64,000 bases of DNA from Ferrovibrio sp. (lineage in GTDB: Bacteria; Pseudomonadota; Alphaproteobacteria; Ferrovibrionales; Ferrovibrionaceae): contig JAGOQS010000003.1 in the NCBI GenBank assembly GCA_017991315.1, forward strand, positions 391,331 through 455,330, written 5' to 3'. Positions 26,282 to 35,553 of the stretch are shown in pieces. Every line of letters starts with the position of its first letter. Within the stretch, counting starts at the first letter, position 1. A program made the translations under genes and the position numbers. The notes under the pieces are model-generated. The model ran no database searches. It was not told where the DNA came from and saw nothing but the letters and a program-made list of their open reading frames with translations.

Positions 26282-27043
26282 TCAGTGAATGCTGGTGAAC
26301 ATGCGCTCGAAGCGCCAGGCGCCGGGCCAGGTCCACGGCTTGAACAGCGAGGCCGAGCCATCCACCGACAGCCAGCGGATATTGGCGCGACCGACCAGGT
26401 TTTCCGCCGGCAGGAAACCGACGCCGCCATGGATCACCTGGAAGCGGCTATCCTGCGAATTGTCGCGATTGTCGCCCATCACGAAGAAATGGCCCGGCGG
26501 CACGGTAAAGACCGGGGTGTTGTCGCCTTCGCTGGTGCGCAGGTCGATGGTCATGTAGCTGCGGCCACCTGGCAGGGTTTCCTCATACTGGCGTTCGCGG
26601 CGCACCATGCCGAAACGGTCATGCAGTTCAAAATCGGCCACGCGGCGACGCTGCACCCGCTCGCCGTTCAGCCACAATTCGCCGTCACGCATCTGCACCC
26701 GGTCGCCCGGCACGCCGATCACGCGCTTGATGTAATCCAGCGACGTGTCGCCGGGATAGCGGAACACCACCACGTCGCCGCGCTCCGGCTGGCCTTCCAG
26801 CACGCGGCCCTTGAACAGGTCCGGGCTGCCCGGCAGCGAAAAGCGCGAATAGCCGTAGGCGTATTTCGACACGAACAGGAAATCGCCGACCAGCAGGGTC
26901 GGCAGCATGGATTCCGACGGGATGTGAAACGGCTCGTAGGCGAAGGTGCGGATACCGCCAGCAATCACCAGGGCATAGATCAGGGTCTGCAGGTTTTCCC
27001 ACAGGCCCGTGCCCTGCTCGCGATCCGCCTTGCTCTTCGCCAC
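26282..27043 (-). CDS. lepB: Signal peptidase I
   Basis: LepB is the membrane-bound leader peptidase that removes Sec signal peptides. The 253 residues have one N-terminal membrane segment (about 17-34). The nucleophile Ser45 lies in IPSESMLPTL and the general base Lys106 in DYIKRVIGVPGD. GDNRDNSQDSR is box E. The protein is of compact alphaproteobacterial type with a single anchor. It lies between acpS and rnc in the conserved acpS-lepB-rnc-era order, and the 168-base gap before it could hold its own promoter. Confidence 0.96.
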   Translation of the reverse strand: MAKSKADREQGTGLWENLQTLIYALVIAGGIRTFAYEPFHIPSESMLPTLLVGDFLFVSKYAYGYSRFSLPGSPDLFKGRVLEGQPERGDVVVFRYPGDTSLDYIKRVIGVPGDRVQMRDGELWLNGERVQRRRVADFELHDRFGMVRRERQYEETLPGGRSYMTIDLRTSEGDNTPVFTVPPGHFFVMGDNRDNSQDSRFQVIHGGVGFLPAENLVGRANIRWLSVDGSASLFKPWTWPGAWRFERMFTSIH

Positions 27044-27211
27044 TCGTTCACTCCTGCGCTACGCCACCGCCGACGCCCAAGCCGGCGCGGCACAACCCAC
27101 CGGCATACAGCCCGCTGGCAAGCGGCATCAAGCCCGCTGGCACTGGGCAAGTCAAGTGACCCAAGTGCCGCAGGCCAAGATATTGCCGCCAGTTAAGGCA
27201 TTGATTTTATT

Positions 27212-27637
27212 TCAGGTATTTGGCTGAGTCGGGGGCGCCGGCACGGCCGAGATGATGACCAGCGCCTGGGCCAGCGGCGGCTCGTCGGTGATGGTTATAT
27301 CGATCTGCGCCACATGGCCGGGCGGCAGCAGGCTTTGCAGCCGCGCCAGGGCGCCACCGCTGAGCTGCATGGTCGGCTTGCCTCCGGGCAGGTTGACCAC
27401 CCCCATGTCGCGCCAGAACACGCCCTTGCGAAAACCGGTACCCAGCGCCTTGGAACAGGCCTCCTTGGCGGCGAAACGCTTGGCATAGGAAGCGATGCGG
27501 GTAAGCGGCCGGCGTTCCGAGCGCGCCTTCTCGGTGGCGGTGAACACGCGGTTGAGGAAGCGGTCGCCGAAGCGGGCGATGGTCTTGTCGATCCGCCTGA
27601 TGTCGATCAGGTCGGAGCCGATGCCGAGAATGGTCAT
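27212..27637 (-). CDS. acpS: Holo-[acyl-carrier-protein] synthase
   Basis: AcpS transfers 4'-phosphopantetheine from CoA to acyl carrier protein. The 141 residues include the metal-binding motif [12 protein letters not shown] (Asp8) and the second ligand Glu in [16 protein letters not shown]. The ATG at 27637 gives the canonical MTILGIGSD opening; the upstream extension overlaps pdxJ and is not family-like. It lies seven bases after pdxJ and is very probably co-transcribed with it. Confidence 0.95.
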   Translation of the reverse strand: MTILGIGSDLIDIRRIDKTIARFGDRFLNRVFTATEKARSERRPLTRIASYAKRFAAKEACSKALGTGFRKGVFWRDMGVVNLPGGKPTMQLSGGALARLQSLLPPGHVAQIDITITDEPPLAQALVIISAVPAPPTQPNT

Positions 27638-27644
27638 GGCTCTG

Positions 27645-28391
27645 TCAGGCGCTGAGGCTGCGGTCGCCGCGCGCCGCATCCATCAATGCACGCATGCGGC
27701 GGATAGTGCCATCCAGGCCGCCGAAGATCGCCTCGCCGATCAGGAAATGGCCGATATTGAGTTCGACAACGGTAGGGATCGCGGCGATGGCACCGACATT
27801 GTCGAAGCTCAGGCCATGGCCGGCATGGCATTCCAGGCCGAGTTCAGCGGCATAGTCGGCCGCCGCACGGATGCGGTTCAGCTCGGTCTCGCGCGCCGCG
27901 CCTTCCAGCTCGCAATAGCGGCCGGTATGCAATTCCACCACCGGTGCGCCAAGCGCCTTGGCAACGGCAAGCTGCACCCGCGAGGGCTCGATGAACAACG
28001 ACACGCGGATGCCGGCATCCACCAGCCGGGTGATGATCGGTGCCAGGTGATTATGCTGCGCGGCGGCGTCCAGGCCGCCCTCGGTGGTGCGTTCCTCGCG
28101 GCGTTCCGGCACGATGCAGCAGGCATGCGGCTTGTGGCGCAGCGCGATGCCCAGCATCTCGGCGGTGGCGGCCATTTCCAGGTTCAGCGGCAGCTTGATC
28201 TCGGCCATCAGCCGGTCGATATCGCCATCCGAGATATGGCGGCGGTCTTCGCGCAGATGCGCCGTGATGCCATCGGCGCCGGCAGCCGCCGCCATGATCG
28301 CGGCGCGCACCGGATCGGGATGCTTGCCGCCGCGCGCGTTGCGGATGGTGGCAACGTGGTCGATATTGACGCCCAGCCGCAGCTTGCTCAT
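27645..28391 (-). CDS. pdxJ: Pyridoxine 5'-phosphate synthase
   Basis: PdxJ condenses 1-deoxyxylulose 5-phosphate with 3-amino-2-oxopropyl phosphate to make vitamin B6. The 248 residues open with [31 protein letters not shown], the acidic [47 protein letters not shown] and [14 protein letters not shown] follow, all canonical. I set the start at ATG 28391; the frame runs upstream into pyrE without family similarity. The gene sits between pyrE and acpS in a tight operon. Confidence 0.97.
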   Translation of the reverse strand: MSKLRLGVNIDHVATIRNARGGKHPDPVRAAIMAAAAGADGITAHLREDRRHISDGDIDRLMAEIKLPLNLEMAATAEMLGIALRHKPHACCIVPERREERTTEGGLDAAAQHNHLAPIITRLVDAGIRVSLFIEPSRVQLAVAKALGAPVVELHTGRYCELEGAARETELNRIRAAADYAAELGLECHAGHGLSFDNVGAIAAIPTVVELNIGHFLIGEAIFGGLDGTIRRMRALMDAARGDRSLSA

Positions 28392-28402
28392 CTCGTTATC
28401 CC

Positions 28403-28990
28403 CTACTTCAGGCCGCGCGAGCCGGGCTTCACCGCCGGCAGCTTCGCCAGTTCCGGCGGCAATTCGTCGTCGCGATAGGCCGGCACCTTGAAGCCGCACA
28501 GCGCGAACATCGGCACGCCAAGCTGCACCTCGCCATCCGAGCGATCGACGATGCAGGATGCCGCCACCGTCACGCCGCCATGCTCGGCGATGCAGTCGAT
28601 GCATTCACGGCTGGATTTGCCGGTGGTGACTACGTCCTCAGCCATCAGCACGCGGGCACCGGGGGCGATTTCGAAGCCACGCCGCAGCGCGAACTTGCCA
28701 TCCACGCGCTCAGTGAAGATCGCCGGCACGCCAAGCTGGCGGGCCAGTTCATAGCCCACCACCACGCCGCCCATGGCCGGCGAGCAGACGATATCCACCG
28801 GCTTCGGCCCCAGCTTGGCGCGGATGTTGTCGGCCAGCGCGCGGCACATCGCCTCGGCCCGGGCAGGATGCGACAGCACCTTGGCCGACTGCATGTAGAC
28901 CGGGCTGTGCAGGCCGGAGGTGAGCAGGAAATGCCCCTCCAGCAAGGCGCCGGATTCGCGGTAATGCTGCAAAACTTCGTCACGCGTCAT
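28403..28990 (-). CDS. pyrE: Orotate phosphoribosyltransferase
   Basis: PyrE makes orotidine 5'-phosphate from orotate and PRPP in pyrimidine synthesis. The 195-residue protein has [16 protein letters not shown], the [15 protein letters not shown] segment, [17 protein letters not shown] and the PRPP loop [14 protein letters not shown] (about 114-127). Codon use and length are normal. It is 11 bases upstream of pdxJ, matching the alphaproteobacterial order. Confidence 0.96.
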   Translation of the reverse strand: MTRDEVLQHYRESGALLEGHFLLTSGLHSPVYMQSAKVLSHPARAEAMCRALADNIRAKLGPKPVDIVCSPAMGGVVVGYELARQLGVPAIFTERVDGKFALRRGFEIAPGARVLMAEDVVTTGKSSRECIDCIAEHGGVTVAASCIVDRSDGEVQLGVPMFALCGFKVPAYRDDELPPELAKLPAVKPGSRGLK

Positions 28991-29101
28991 GGTCTGGGGT
29001 CCCTTGAACTAACCGGGCGCAGCCTAAGCGCAGGCGTCCCCGGGTTCAAGACGGGACAACCGATTCAAAGCCGGGCCGGGCTCTAAGCTTGGCCGGGGCT
29101 T

Positions 29102-31294
29102 TTACCCCCTGGCGCGCTCGACACTGCTGATATTCGGGGTGGCCCGCAGCGCGGCGATGATGTTCGAGAGGTGTTTCACGTCGCGCACCTCGACATCGAC
29201 ATACATCTCGAACAATTCCTGGGTCCGGTTGGTGATCTTCAGGTTGGTGATATTGCCCTTGTGCTTGGCGATCACCGTGCTGAGCGCCGAGAGCGAACCC
29301 GGCTCGTTCGCCACCAGCAGGATGACGCGGCCCAAATGCACCTGGCCGCTCTTGTCGCCGTCGCCCGGGGCGTCCCAGGCGAGATCGAGCCAGCGTTCCG
29401 GCTGGTCGGAGAACTGGCCCAGCGCCTCGCAGTCGATGGTGTGGATGGTGACGCCCTTGCCGGTGGTGACGATGCCGACGATACGGTCTCCCGGCAACGG
29501 ATGGCAGCAGCCGGCAATATGCATCGCCATGCCGGGAATCAGCCCGCGGATCGGGATGCCGTTATGCTTCGCCTCCGGCGCCTTGTGCTGCTGGCGCGGC
29601 AGCGGCGGTAGCTTGTCGGCCTCGCGGTCGTTTTCCTTCTCGCCGGGATAGACGATATGCAGCACCTGGCGTGCAGTGATCGAGCCATCGCCAACGCCGA
29701 CATACACGTCGTCGACACCGCGCAGCTTCAGCACCTTCACCGCTGCTTCCAGACCCTTATCGGTGAGCTGCTGGTCGCGCTCATGGAAGGTCTTCTTCAG
29801 GATTGCCTTGCCGAGCTCGACATACTGGCCGCGCTGCTGCTGGCGGATGAAACGGTTGATGCACGACTTGGCACGGCCCGACTTGACGAAGTTGAGCCAG
29901 TTCGGATGCGGCGCCGGCACCTTGGAGCGCAGGATTTCCACCTGGTCGCCATTGCGCAGCACGGTGCGCAGCGGCACCACGCGGCCATTCACCTTGGCGC
30001 CCACCGCCGTATCGCCGACCCCGGAATGCACCGCATAGGCAAAATCAACCACCGTGGCATCGCGCGGCAGGGCAATCAGGTCGCCCTTCGGCGTGAAGCA
30101 GAACACCTGATCCTGGAACATGTTGAGCTTGGTATGCTCGAGGAATTCTTCCGGATCGGATGCCTGCTCCAGGATTTCAAGCAATTCGCGCAGCCAGCGA
30201 TATTGCTTCGCCTCGGCATCCGGCGCGGTGCCGCCGCCATTGCCATCCTGCTTGTATTGCCAATGCGCCGCGACACCGAGTTCGGACACTTCATGCATGT
30301 CCTGGGTGCGGATCTGGATTTCGATGCGCTTGTTCTCAGGCCCGATCACCGTGGTATGCAGCGAACGATAGCCGTTCTGCTTCGGCGTCGAGAGATAATC
30401 CTTGAAGCGGCCGGGCACCGAAGGCCAGGTGCCGTGAATGATGCCCAGCGCCTGGTAGCAGGCGGTGATATCGCGCACCACGATGCGGAAGGCCATGATG
30501 TCGGAAAGCTGCTCGAACGGAATGTTCTTGCGCTGCATCTTCTCCCAGATCGAGAACGGGCGCTTCTCGCGGCCCGATACCCAGGCATCCAGTCCCTGTT
30601 CCGCCAGGGTACGCTTGATCTTGTCGGAGATGCGCTGGGTCAGGCTGCCGCCTTCGCTGCGCAACTGTTCCAGGCGCGTGATGATCGAGGCGCGCGCATC
30701 GGTATTGAGTTCGGCGAAGGCTAAGTCTTCCAGTTCCTCCTTCAGTTCCTGCATGCCGATACGGTCGGCGAGCGGAACGTAGATTTCCATGGTTTCCTTG
30801 GCGATGCGCTTCCGCTTTTCCGGCGTCTTGATGTAATGCAGCGTGCGCATGTTGTGCAGCCGATCGGCCAGCTTCACCAGCAGCACGCGGATGTCGTTCG
30901 ACATCGCCAGCAGCAGCTTGCGGAAATTCTCCGCCTGCCGCGTGCGGTCGGATTGCTGTTCGATGCGCGACAGCTTGGTGACGCCGTCGACCAGGCGCAG
31001 CACATCGCCGCCGAAATTCTTCTCGATCTCGACCGGCGTCGCCACGGTGTCTTCCAGCGTGTCATGCAGAAGGCCGGTGGCGATGGTCTTGTCGTCGAGT
31101 TTCATGCCGGCGAGGATGCCGGCCACTTCCACGGGATGGGAGAAATACGGGTCGCCGGAGGCGCGCATCTGGGCGCCATGCGCCTTCATGGAAAACACGT
31201 AGGCGCGGTTCAACAGGTCCTCGTTGGCGCCGGGATCGTACGCCAGAACCTTCTCCACCAATTCAACCTGCCGCAGAATCCGAGCGCGCGCCAT
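29102..31294 (-). CDS. rsh: Bifunctional (p)ppGpp synthetase/hydrolase, Rsh
   Basis: This is the long RelA/SpoT homologue that makes and degrades the alarmone (p)ppGpp. The 730 residues run HD hydrolase domain (YFSHPVEV, GLLHDTLEDT), synthetase domain (PGRFKDYLSTPKQNGYRSLHT), TGS, helical and zinc-finger-like region (GCCHPLPGD) and a C-terminal ACT domain. The intact HD motif and the RFKD (RxKD) form of the synthetase loop point to a bifunctional enzyme. ATG 31294 has GGAGG nine bases upstream and is preferred to an in-frame ATG 36 bases earlier. It follows rpoZ. Confidence 0.96.
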   Translation of the reverse strand: MARARILRQVELVEKVLAYDPGANEDLLNRAYVFSMKAHGAQMRASGDPYFSHPVEVAGILAGMKLDDKTIATGLLHDTLEDTVATPVEIEKNFGGDVLRLVDGVTKLSRIEQQSDRTRQAENFRKLLLAMSNDIRVLLVKLADRLHNMRTLHYIKTPEKRKRIAKETMEIYVPLADRIGMQELKEELEDLAFAELNTDARASIITRLEQLRSEGGSLTQRISDKIKRTLAEQGLDAWVSGREKRPFSIWEKMQRKNIPFEQLSDIMAFRIVVRDITACYQALGIIHGTWPSVPGRFKDYLSTPKQNGYRSLHTTVIGPENKRIEIQIRTQDMHEVSELGVAAHWQYKQDGNGGGTAPDAEAKQYRWLRELLEILEQASDPEEFLEHTKLNMFQDQVFCFTPKGDLIALPRDATVVDFAYAVHSGVGDTAVGAKVNGRVVPLRTVLRNGDQVEILRSKVPAPHPNWLNFVKSGRAKSCINRFIRQQQRGQYVELGKAILKKTFHERDQQLTDKGLEAAVKVLKLRGVDDVYVGVGDGSITARQVLHIVYPGEKENDREADKLPPLPRQQHKAPEAKHNGIPIRGLIPGMAMHIAGCCHPLPGDRIVGIVTTGKGVTIHTIDCEALGQFSDQPERWLDLAWDAPGDGDKSGQVHLGRVILLVANEPGSLSALSTVIAKHKGNITNLKITNRTQELFEMYVDVEVRDVKHLSNIIAALRATPNISSVERARG

Positions 31295-31403
31295 GCCGTC
31301 CCGCCCTCCTTCAACGGGAAACGGTTTCACAACACCCTGAATTTTGGGCGAAAATTAGTCCAGGGCAAGACCCTGGAATGATTCTAGGTCGAAAGGACGA
31401 GGA

Positions 31404-31781
31404 TTACTCCTCGACGGCATCCCCAAGGTCGGGCTCGTCGGCGCCGTCTTCCTCGATGCCCATGCCCTCGGCCAGGTCGTCTGCCTGCTGAACACCGGAC
31501 CACTCGGCCGATTCCATCAGGGCGGCCATGTTGTCCTCTTCCGGCTCATCGACCTCGACATGCTTCTGCATGCCGCCGATCATGCGCTGGCGCAGGGTTT
31601 CGATATCCACGGTTTCATCAGCGATTTCGCGCAGGGCCACCACCGGGTTCTTGTCGTTGTCGCGGTCCACGGTCAGCGGCGCGCCAGCCGACACGGCACG
31701 GGCACGCTGGGCGGCGAGCATCACCAGCTCGAAGCGGTTCGGAACCTTGATGACGCAATCTTCAACGGTAACGCGGGCCAT
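31404..31781 (-). CDS. rpoZ: RNA polymerase omega subunit
   Basis: Omega helps assemble beta-prime and takes part in ppGpp binding. The first 75 residues are canonical ([44 protein letters not shown]). The last 50 are strongly acidic, ending in [13 protein letters not shown], as in other alphaproteobacteria. It lies just upstream of rsh in the same direction, pairing the polymerase side and the enzyme of the stringent response. Confidence 0.95.
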   Translation of the reverse strand: MARVTVEDCVIKVPNRFELVMLAAQRARAVSAGAPLTVDRDNDKNPVVALREIADETVDIETLRQRMIGGMQKHVEVDEPEEDNMAALMESAEWSGVQQADDLAEGMGIEEDGADEPDLGDAVEE

Positions 31782-31863
31782 GGCGGCTAATCCTTAGTGA
31801 CCATCCGGGGAATTGCGCTTCCTAGCGCCTTCCCTGGCAGCATGCAAGGGCTATTCGACCCCT

Positions 31864-32400
31864 TCAAGCCAACCTATTGATTTCCATGGGTTCCGCTGTC
31901 GCGATCAGGGCCGGCAAGGCAGCCCCGCTGACCGGGTGGCGCCAGTCTGGGGCAACTTCCTGCAGCGGCAGCAGCACGAACAGCCGGCGGCTCATGCGCG
32001 GATGCGGCAGCACCGCCCGCCCCGGTACCTCCATTGGCTGCACCAGGCCGCGGTAATCAAGTATGTCGAGATCCAGCGACCGCGCATCCCAACGGCCGGC
32101 ACGGCGACGGCCAAACGCCGCTTCGATCTCATGCAACCGCCGCAGCAAGGCATCGGCATCGAGCGCCGTGCGCAGCGCTACCACTGCGTTTAGGTAATCG
32201 GGCTGTTTCGTTTCGCCCGTGCGGGGTGGCGGCCAGGCTGGAGAACGCCACAAGCTGGAGCGCGCGACAACATGAGAATCGCCTGCACTCAAGTCATTCA
32301 TGCCCGCGATGATTGTGGCGCGAATATCCACCTGACCCTCAGCGGGCAGATTTGCGCCAAGTGCTATGAAAACTAGATCATTCGAGGGATTTTCCGGCAT
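31864..32400 (-). CDS. folK: 2-amino-4-hydroxy-6-hydroxymethyldihydropteridine pyrophosphokinase
   Basis: FolK transfers pyrophosphate from ATP to the pterin alcohol in folate synthesis. The 178 residues show FIALGANLP, YLNAVVALRT, the loop GRRRAGRWDARSLDLDIL with the two metal-binding Asp residues, and LPHPRMSRRLFVLLPLQEVAPDW. It is the first gene of the folK-rpoZ-rsh direction and is divergent from the NYN gene across an AT-rich gap of about 90 bases that should hold both promoters. Confidence 0.94.
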   Translation of the reverse strand: MPENPSNDLVFIALGANLPAEGQVDIRATIIAGMNDLSAGDSHVVARSSLWRSPAWPPPRTGETKQPDYLNAVVALRTALDADALLRRLHEIEAAFGRRRAGRWDARSLDLDILDYRGLVQPMEVPGRAVLPHPRMSRRLFVLLPLQEVAPDWRHPVSGAALPALIATAEPMEINRLA

Positions 32401-32492
32401 GGAAGCCTTGTGTAGTCTATCTGATGATTTAATTAGCCCATTATATCTATTTCGATAAACCGTCTTTCTTCTCTGCAGTAGGAGTGATGCTA

Positions 32493-33161
32493 ATGATGAA
32501 ATTTTATCCGCAGGAGCGCGTGGCGCTCTTTATTGATGGCGCCAACCTCTATTCTGCCGCCCGCAGCCTCGGTTTCGAGATCGATTATCGTCGCCTGCTC
32601 GAGCATTTCCGCAAGGAAGCGCATCTGATGCGCGCCTTCTACTACACCGCGCTGGTGGAAGACGCCGATTACTCGCCGCTGCGCCCGCTGATCGACTGGC
32701 TCGACTATAACGGCTACACCATGGTGACCAAGCCGGCGAAGGAATATACCGACGCCACCGGCCGCCGCCGCTTCAAGAGCAACATGGATATCGAACTGGC
32801 CATCGACATGATGGACCTGACGCCGCATCTCGATCATGCCGTGCTGTTCTCCGGCGATGGCGATTTCCGCCGTCTGGTGGAAGCCGTGCAGCGCCGCGGC
32901 GTGCGTGTCTCGGTGGTTGCCACCACCAAGAGCCAGCCGCCGATGGTGGCCGATGAACTGCGCCGCCAGGCCGACACCTTCGTTGAACTGCAGGACCTGA
33001 TGCCGAAGATCATGCGCGAGGGCGGTGGGCGCGACCAGGTGCATGCCCAGCGCACCGCCGGCCTCAATGCCACGCTCCGCGTCGGCAATACCACGCCGGC
33101 CGGCGCCTATGACGATGACGATGAGATCGACACCGCGAATCCGCGCGGCTACGGCCGCTAA
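32493..33161 (+). CDS. NYN-domain (LabA/DUF88-like) putative nuclease
   Basis: This 222-residue protein has a PIN-like NYN fold, typical of RNA-processing nucleases. The acidic residues lie in RVALFIDGANLYSA, SNMDIELAIDMMDL and AVLFSGDGDFRRLVEA, followed by GVRVSVVATT and ADELRRQADTFVEL. The tail is Gly/Asp-rich. Several ATGs cluster at the start; the one at 32493 lies eight bases after GGAG, so I prefer it. The RNA target is unknown. Its place next to the stringent-response block may be chance. Confidence 0.88.
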   Translation: MMKFYPQERVALFIDGANLYSAARSLGFEIDYRRLLEHFRKEAHLMRAFYYTALVEDADYSPLRPLIDWLDYNGYTMVTKPAKEYTDATGRRRFKSNMDIELAIDMMDLTPHLDHAVLFSGDGDFRRLVEAVQRRGVRVSVVATTKSQPPMVADELRRQADTFVELQDLMPKIMREGGGRDQVHAQRTAGLNATLRVGNTTPAGAYDDDDEIDTANPRGYGR

Positions 33162-33170
33162 GCAGCAAGA

Positions 33171-33827
33171 TTGAGCGCCGTGACCCTTGAGGCCGCGCCG
33201 ATCCCTGGTCGCGATTGCGGCCTCTGCCCAAGGCTGGCGCAGTTCCGCACCGACAACCGCGCCGCCTACCCGGCTTTCTTCAATGCACCGGTACCGGCCT
33301 GGGGCGATCCTGAGCCGCAATTGCTGCTGGTCGGCCTGGCGCCGGGCCTGAAAGGCGCCAACCGCACCGGACGGCCCTTCACCGGCGACTATGCCGGCGA
33401 CCTGCTCTACAGCACGCTGAAAAAATACGGCTTCTCGGAAGGCGAATTCCGCGCCGACCCGAATGACGGCCTGGTGCTGCGCCGCGCCCGCATCTCGAAT
33501 GCCGTGAAATGCGTGCCGCCGGAAAACAAGCCGACCCCGGCGGAAACCAAGATCTGCCGCAGCCATTTCCTGGCGCCGGAAATCGCCGCCATGAGCAAGC
33601 TGCGCGCCATCCTGGCGCTGGGCCAGATCGCCCATGTGGCGGTGCTGGATACGCTGAAGATGAAGCGGGCGGCGGCGCCCTTCGGGCATAACACCGCCTA
33701 CCTGATGCCCAATGGCGCGACGCTGTTCTCCAGCTACCATTGCTCACGTTACAATACCAATACAGGCCGCCTCACCGAGGCCATGTTCCATGCGGTTTTC
33801 GACCGCATCGCCGCCCACCTTGGCTAG
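33171..33827 (+). CDS. Uracil-DNA glycosylase, type 5 (UdgB-like), Fe-S
   Basis: This 218-residue enzyme should excise uracil or other deaminated bases. Motif GLAPGLKGANRTGRPFTGDYAG and the C-terminal SSYHCSRYNTNTGRLT match the type-5 family better than type 4. The probable Fe-S cysteines are Cys16 and Cys19 (CGLCPRL) plus those in VKCVPPENKPTP and KICRSHF. The start is uncertain: TTG 33171 or GTG 33180, both with poor ribosome sites. It begins nine bases after the NYN gene and is probably in its operon. Confidence 0.85.
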   Translation: MSAVTLEAAPIPGRDCGLCPRLAQFRTDNRAAYPAFFNAPVPAWGDPEPQLLLVGLAPGLKGANRTGRPFTGDYAGDLLYSTLKKYGFSEGEFRADPNDGLVLRRARISNAVKCVPPENKPTPAETKICRSHFLAPEIAAMSKLRAILALGQIAHVAVLDTLKMKRAAAPFGHNTAYLMPNGATLFSSYHCSRYNTNTGRLTEAMFHAVFDRIAAHLG

Positions 33828-33891
33828 CCCTCAGCGCCGTTCGCGCTTATTCTAGCGCGGTCGAGAATCCGCCCAGCGGACCGGGGGTGCC

Positions 33892-34860
33892 ATGCTGATC
33901 AATTGCGTTGCCTACCAGAACGGCCACAAGCTCGCCGAACCCGGAATCGGCGAAATCAGCGACTATGTCAGCCGCAAGGATGCCTTCGTCTGGGTGGCGC
34001 TCAAGGACGCCGATATCGCCGAACTGAAAACGATGCAGGAAGAATTCGGCCTGCATGAACTGGCGGTGGAAGACGCCCAGCACGGCCACCAGCGGCCCAA
34101 GGTGGAGGAATACGGCGACTCGCTGTTCGCCGTGATCCAGCTTGTCGAGATCGTCGACGGCGAATTGCAGGTCGGTGAAGTCGATATCTTCGTCGGCAAG
34201 AACTATGTGCTGTCGGTGCGCAACCGCAGCCAGCAGAATTTCCTCGGCGTGCGCGCCCGCGCCGAACGCGAGCAGCATCTGCTCAAACTCGGCTCCGGCT
34301 TCGTCTTCTATGCCCTGATCGACGCCGTGGTGGACCGCTACTTCCCCATCGTCGATGCGCTGGAAACCGAACTCGAGGAGATCGAGGAGCAGATTTTCAG
34401 CCAGGGTTCGGCGCGTTCCAATATCGAGCGGCTCTATGCGCTCAAGCGCAAGGTGCAGGTGCTGAAGCATGCCGTGGCGCCGCTGATGGATGCCGTTGGC
34501 AAACTCACCGGCGGCGGTCGCGTGCCGCTGGCCTGTACCGACATGCAGGTCTATTTCCGCGACGTTTATGATCACCTGATCCGCATCAACCAGCTCACCG
34601 ATGTCATCCGCGAAACCATCAACACCGCGATGCAGGTGAACCTGTCCATGGTCACCATCGAGGAAGGCGAAGTGAACAAGCGGCTGGCCGCCTGGGCCGG
34701 CATCTTCGCCGTCGCCACCGCCTTCGCCGGCATCTGGGGCATGAATTTCGAAGTCATGCCCGAACTGAAATGGGAATACGGCTACCCGACAGCCTTGCTG
34801 GTCATCGCCGGCGCCGCCGGCTTCCTCTACTGGCGTTTCCGCAAGTCCGGCTGGCTCTAA
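33892..34860 (+). CDS. corA: CorA-family magnesium/cobalt transporter
   Basis: This 322-residue channel imports divalent cations. It has a long cytoplasmic N-terminal domain with acidic helices (ALETELEEIEEQIFSQ) and two C-terminal membrane helices. The essential GMN motif lies between them, in IWGMNFEVMPELKW. The final RFRKSGWL is the usual basic cytoplasmic end. The stop overlaps the stop of the convergent ATP12 gene by three or four bases. Confidence 0.94.
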   Translation: MLINCVAYQNGHKLAEPGIGEISDYVSRKDAFVWVALKDADIAELKTMQEEFGLHELAVEDAQHGHQRPKVEEYGDSLFAVIQLVEIVDGELQVGEVDIFVGKNYVLSVRNRSQQNFLGVRARAEREQHLLKLGSGFVFYALIDAVVDRYFPIVDALETELEEIEEQIFSQGSARSNIERLYALKRKVQVLKHAVAPLMDAVGKLTGGGRVPLACTDMQVYFRDVYDHLIRINQLTDVIRETINTAMQVNLSMVTIEEGEVNKRLAAWAGIFAVATAFAGIWGMNFEVMPELKWEYGYPTALLVIAGAAGFLYWRFRKSGWL

Positions 34861-35546
34861 AGCAGTTTCAGGAACCGCTCCAAGGATGCAATCTCGGCCT
34901 TGAGGTCGGCACGACGCTCGGCGGCTTCCTCATCCTCGCCCCAAAGCTGCGCCTGGTGCAGTTCGTCCAGGAAGGCGGCCTCATAGGCGGCCTCGGCATC
35001 GAGATGCGCTTCCAGCAGGGCCAGGCCGATCACTACCGAGCCGCAAACCGTGGTGGCGGTATGCAATGCCGTCAGCCGCAGCGGATCGAGGCCAGCACAA
35101 AGCCGGCGCAGGCGCTCGGCCAGTTCCGGCGGCTGCGCCACCGCCACGATGCCCTTGGTGGTATGCATGGTGAGGTCGTAGCGGCGCTGGAACCAGTCCA
35201 GCAAGGGCTGCCACACCTCGTCCTGGCGTGCCGCCAGTTCCACCTGCATGTCAGCGCGGTAGCACAGCAGGTCCGAGCCGCTATAGCGCACGATATCGGC
35301 GGTGGCAGGCGCCGCATCGACGGCCGTGCGGTCGATCGCCGTGGCCGCCAGCTTCATCAGCGGCATGGTCTGCGGCTGGATGCTCTCGCCCTGTGCCGCC
35401 CATTCCGCCGCGATGGCCTCGGCCAATGCCAGGTTCGGCAGCGTCATATCCAGCTTCGCCGGCGTTTTCAGCACACGGCCATCCAGCAGCACCACGGCAC
35501 CATCCTCGCGCTGCTCGGCAGTGGCGGTCTTATAGAAACGCTTCAT
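34857..35546 (-). CDS. ATP12-family F1-ATPase assembly chaperone
   Basis: This protein resembles mitochondrial ATP12, which chaperones the F1 alpha subunit; homologues are typical of alphaproteobacteria. The 229 residues begin MKRFYKTA, then show VLLDGRVLKTPAK, the AEAIAAEWAAQGESIQPQTMPLMKLAATAID block and DLLCYRAD. I set the start at ATG 35546; the frame runs on into the AsmA gene without similarity. It follows the AsmA gene by seven bases. No ATP synthase genes are in the window. Confidence 0.9.
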   Translation of the reverse strand: MKRFYKTATAEQREDGAVVLLDGRVLKTPAKLDMTLPNLALAEAIAAEWAAQGESIQPQTMPLMKLAATAIDRTAVDAAPATADIVRYSGSDLLCYRADMQVELAARQDEVWQPLLDWFQRRYDLTMHTTKGIVAVAQPPELAERLRRLCAGLDPLRLTALHTATTVCGSVVIGLALLEAHLDAEAAYEAAFLDELHQAQLWGEDEEAAERRADLKAEIASLERFLKLL

Positions 35547-35553
35547 CTTGTCC

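Noticed and set aside
27044..27211. Repeated AGCCCGCTGGCA-type words between lepB and acpS
   Set aside because: Two imperfect copies in a GC-rich gap; too short and too few to call a repeat array.
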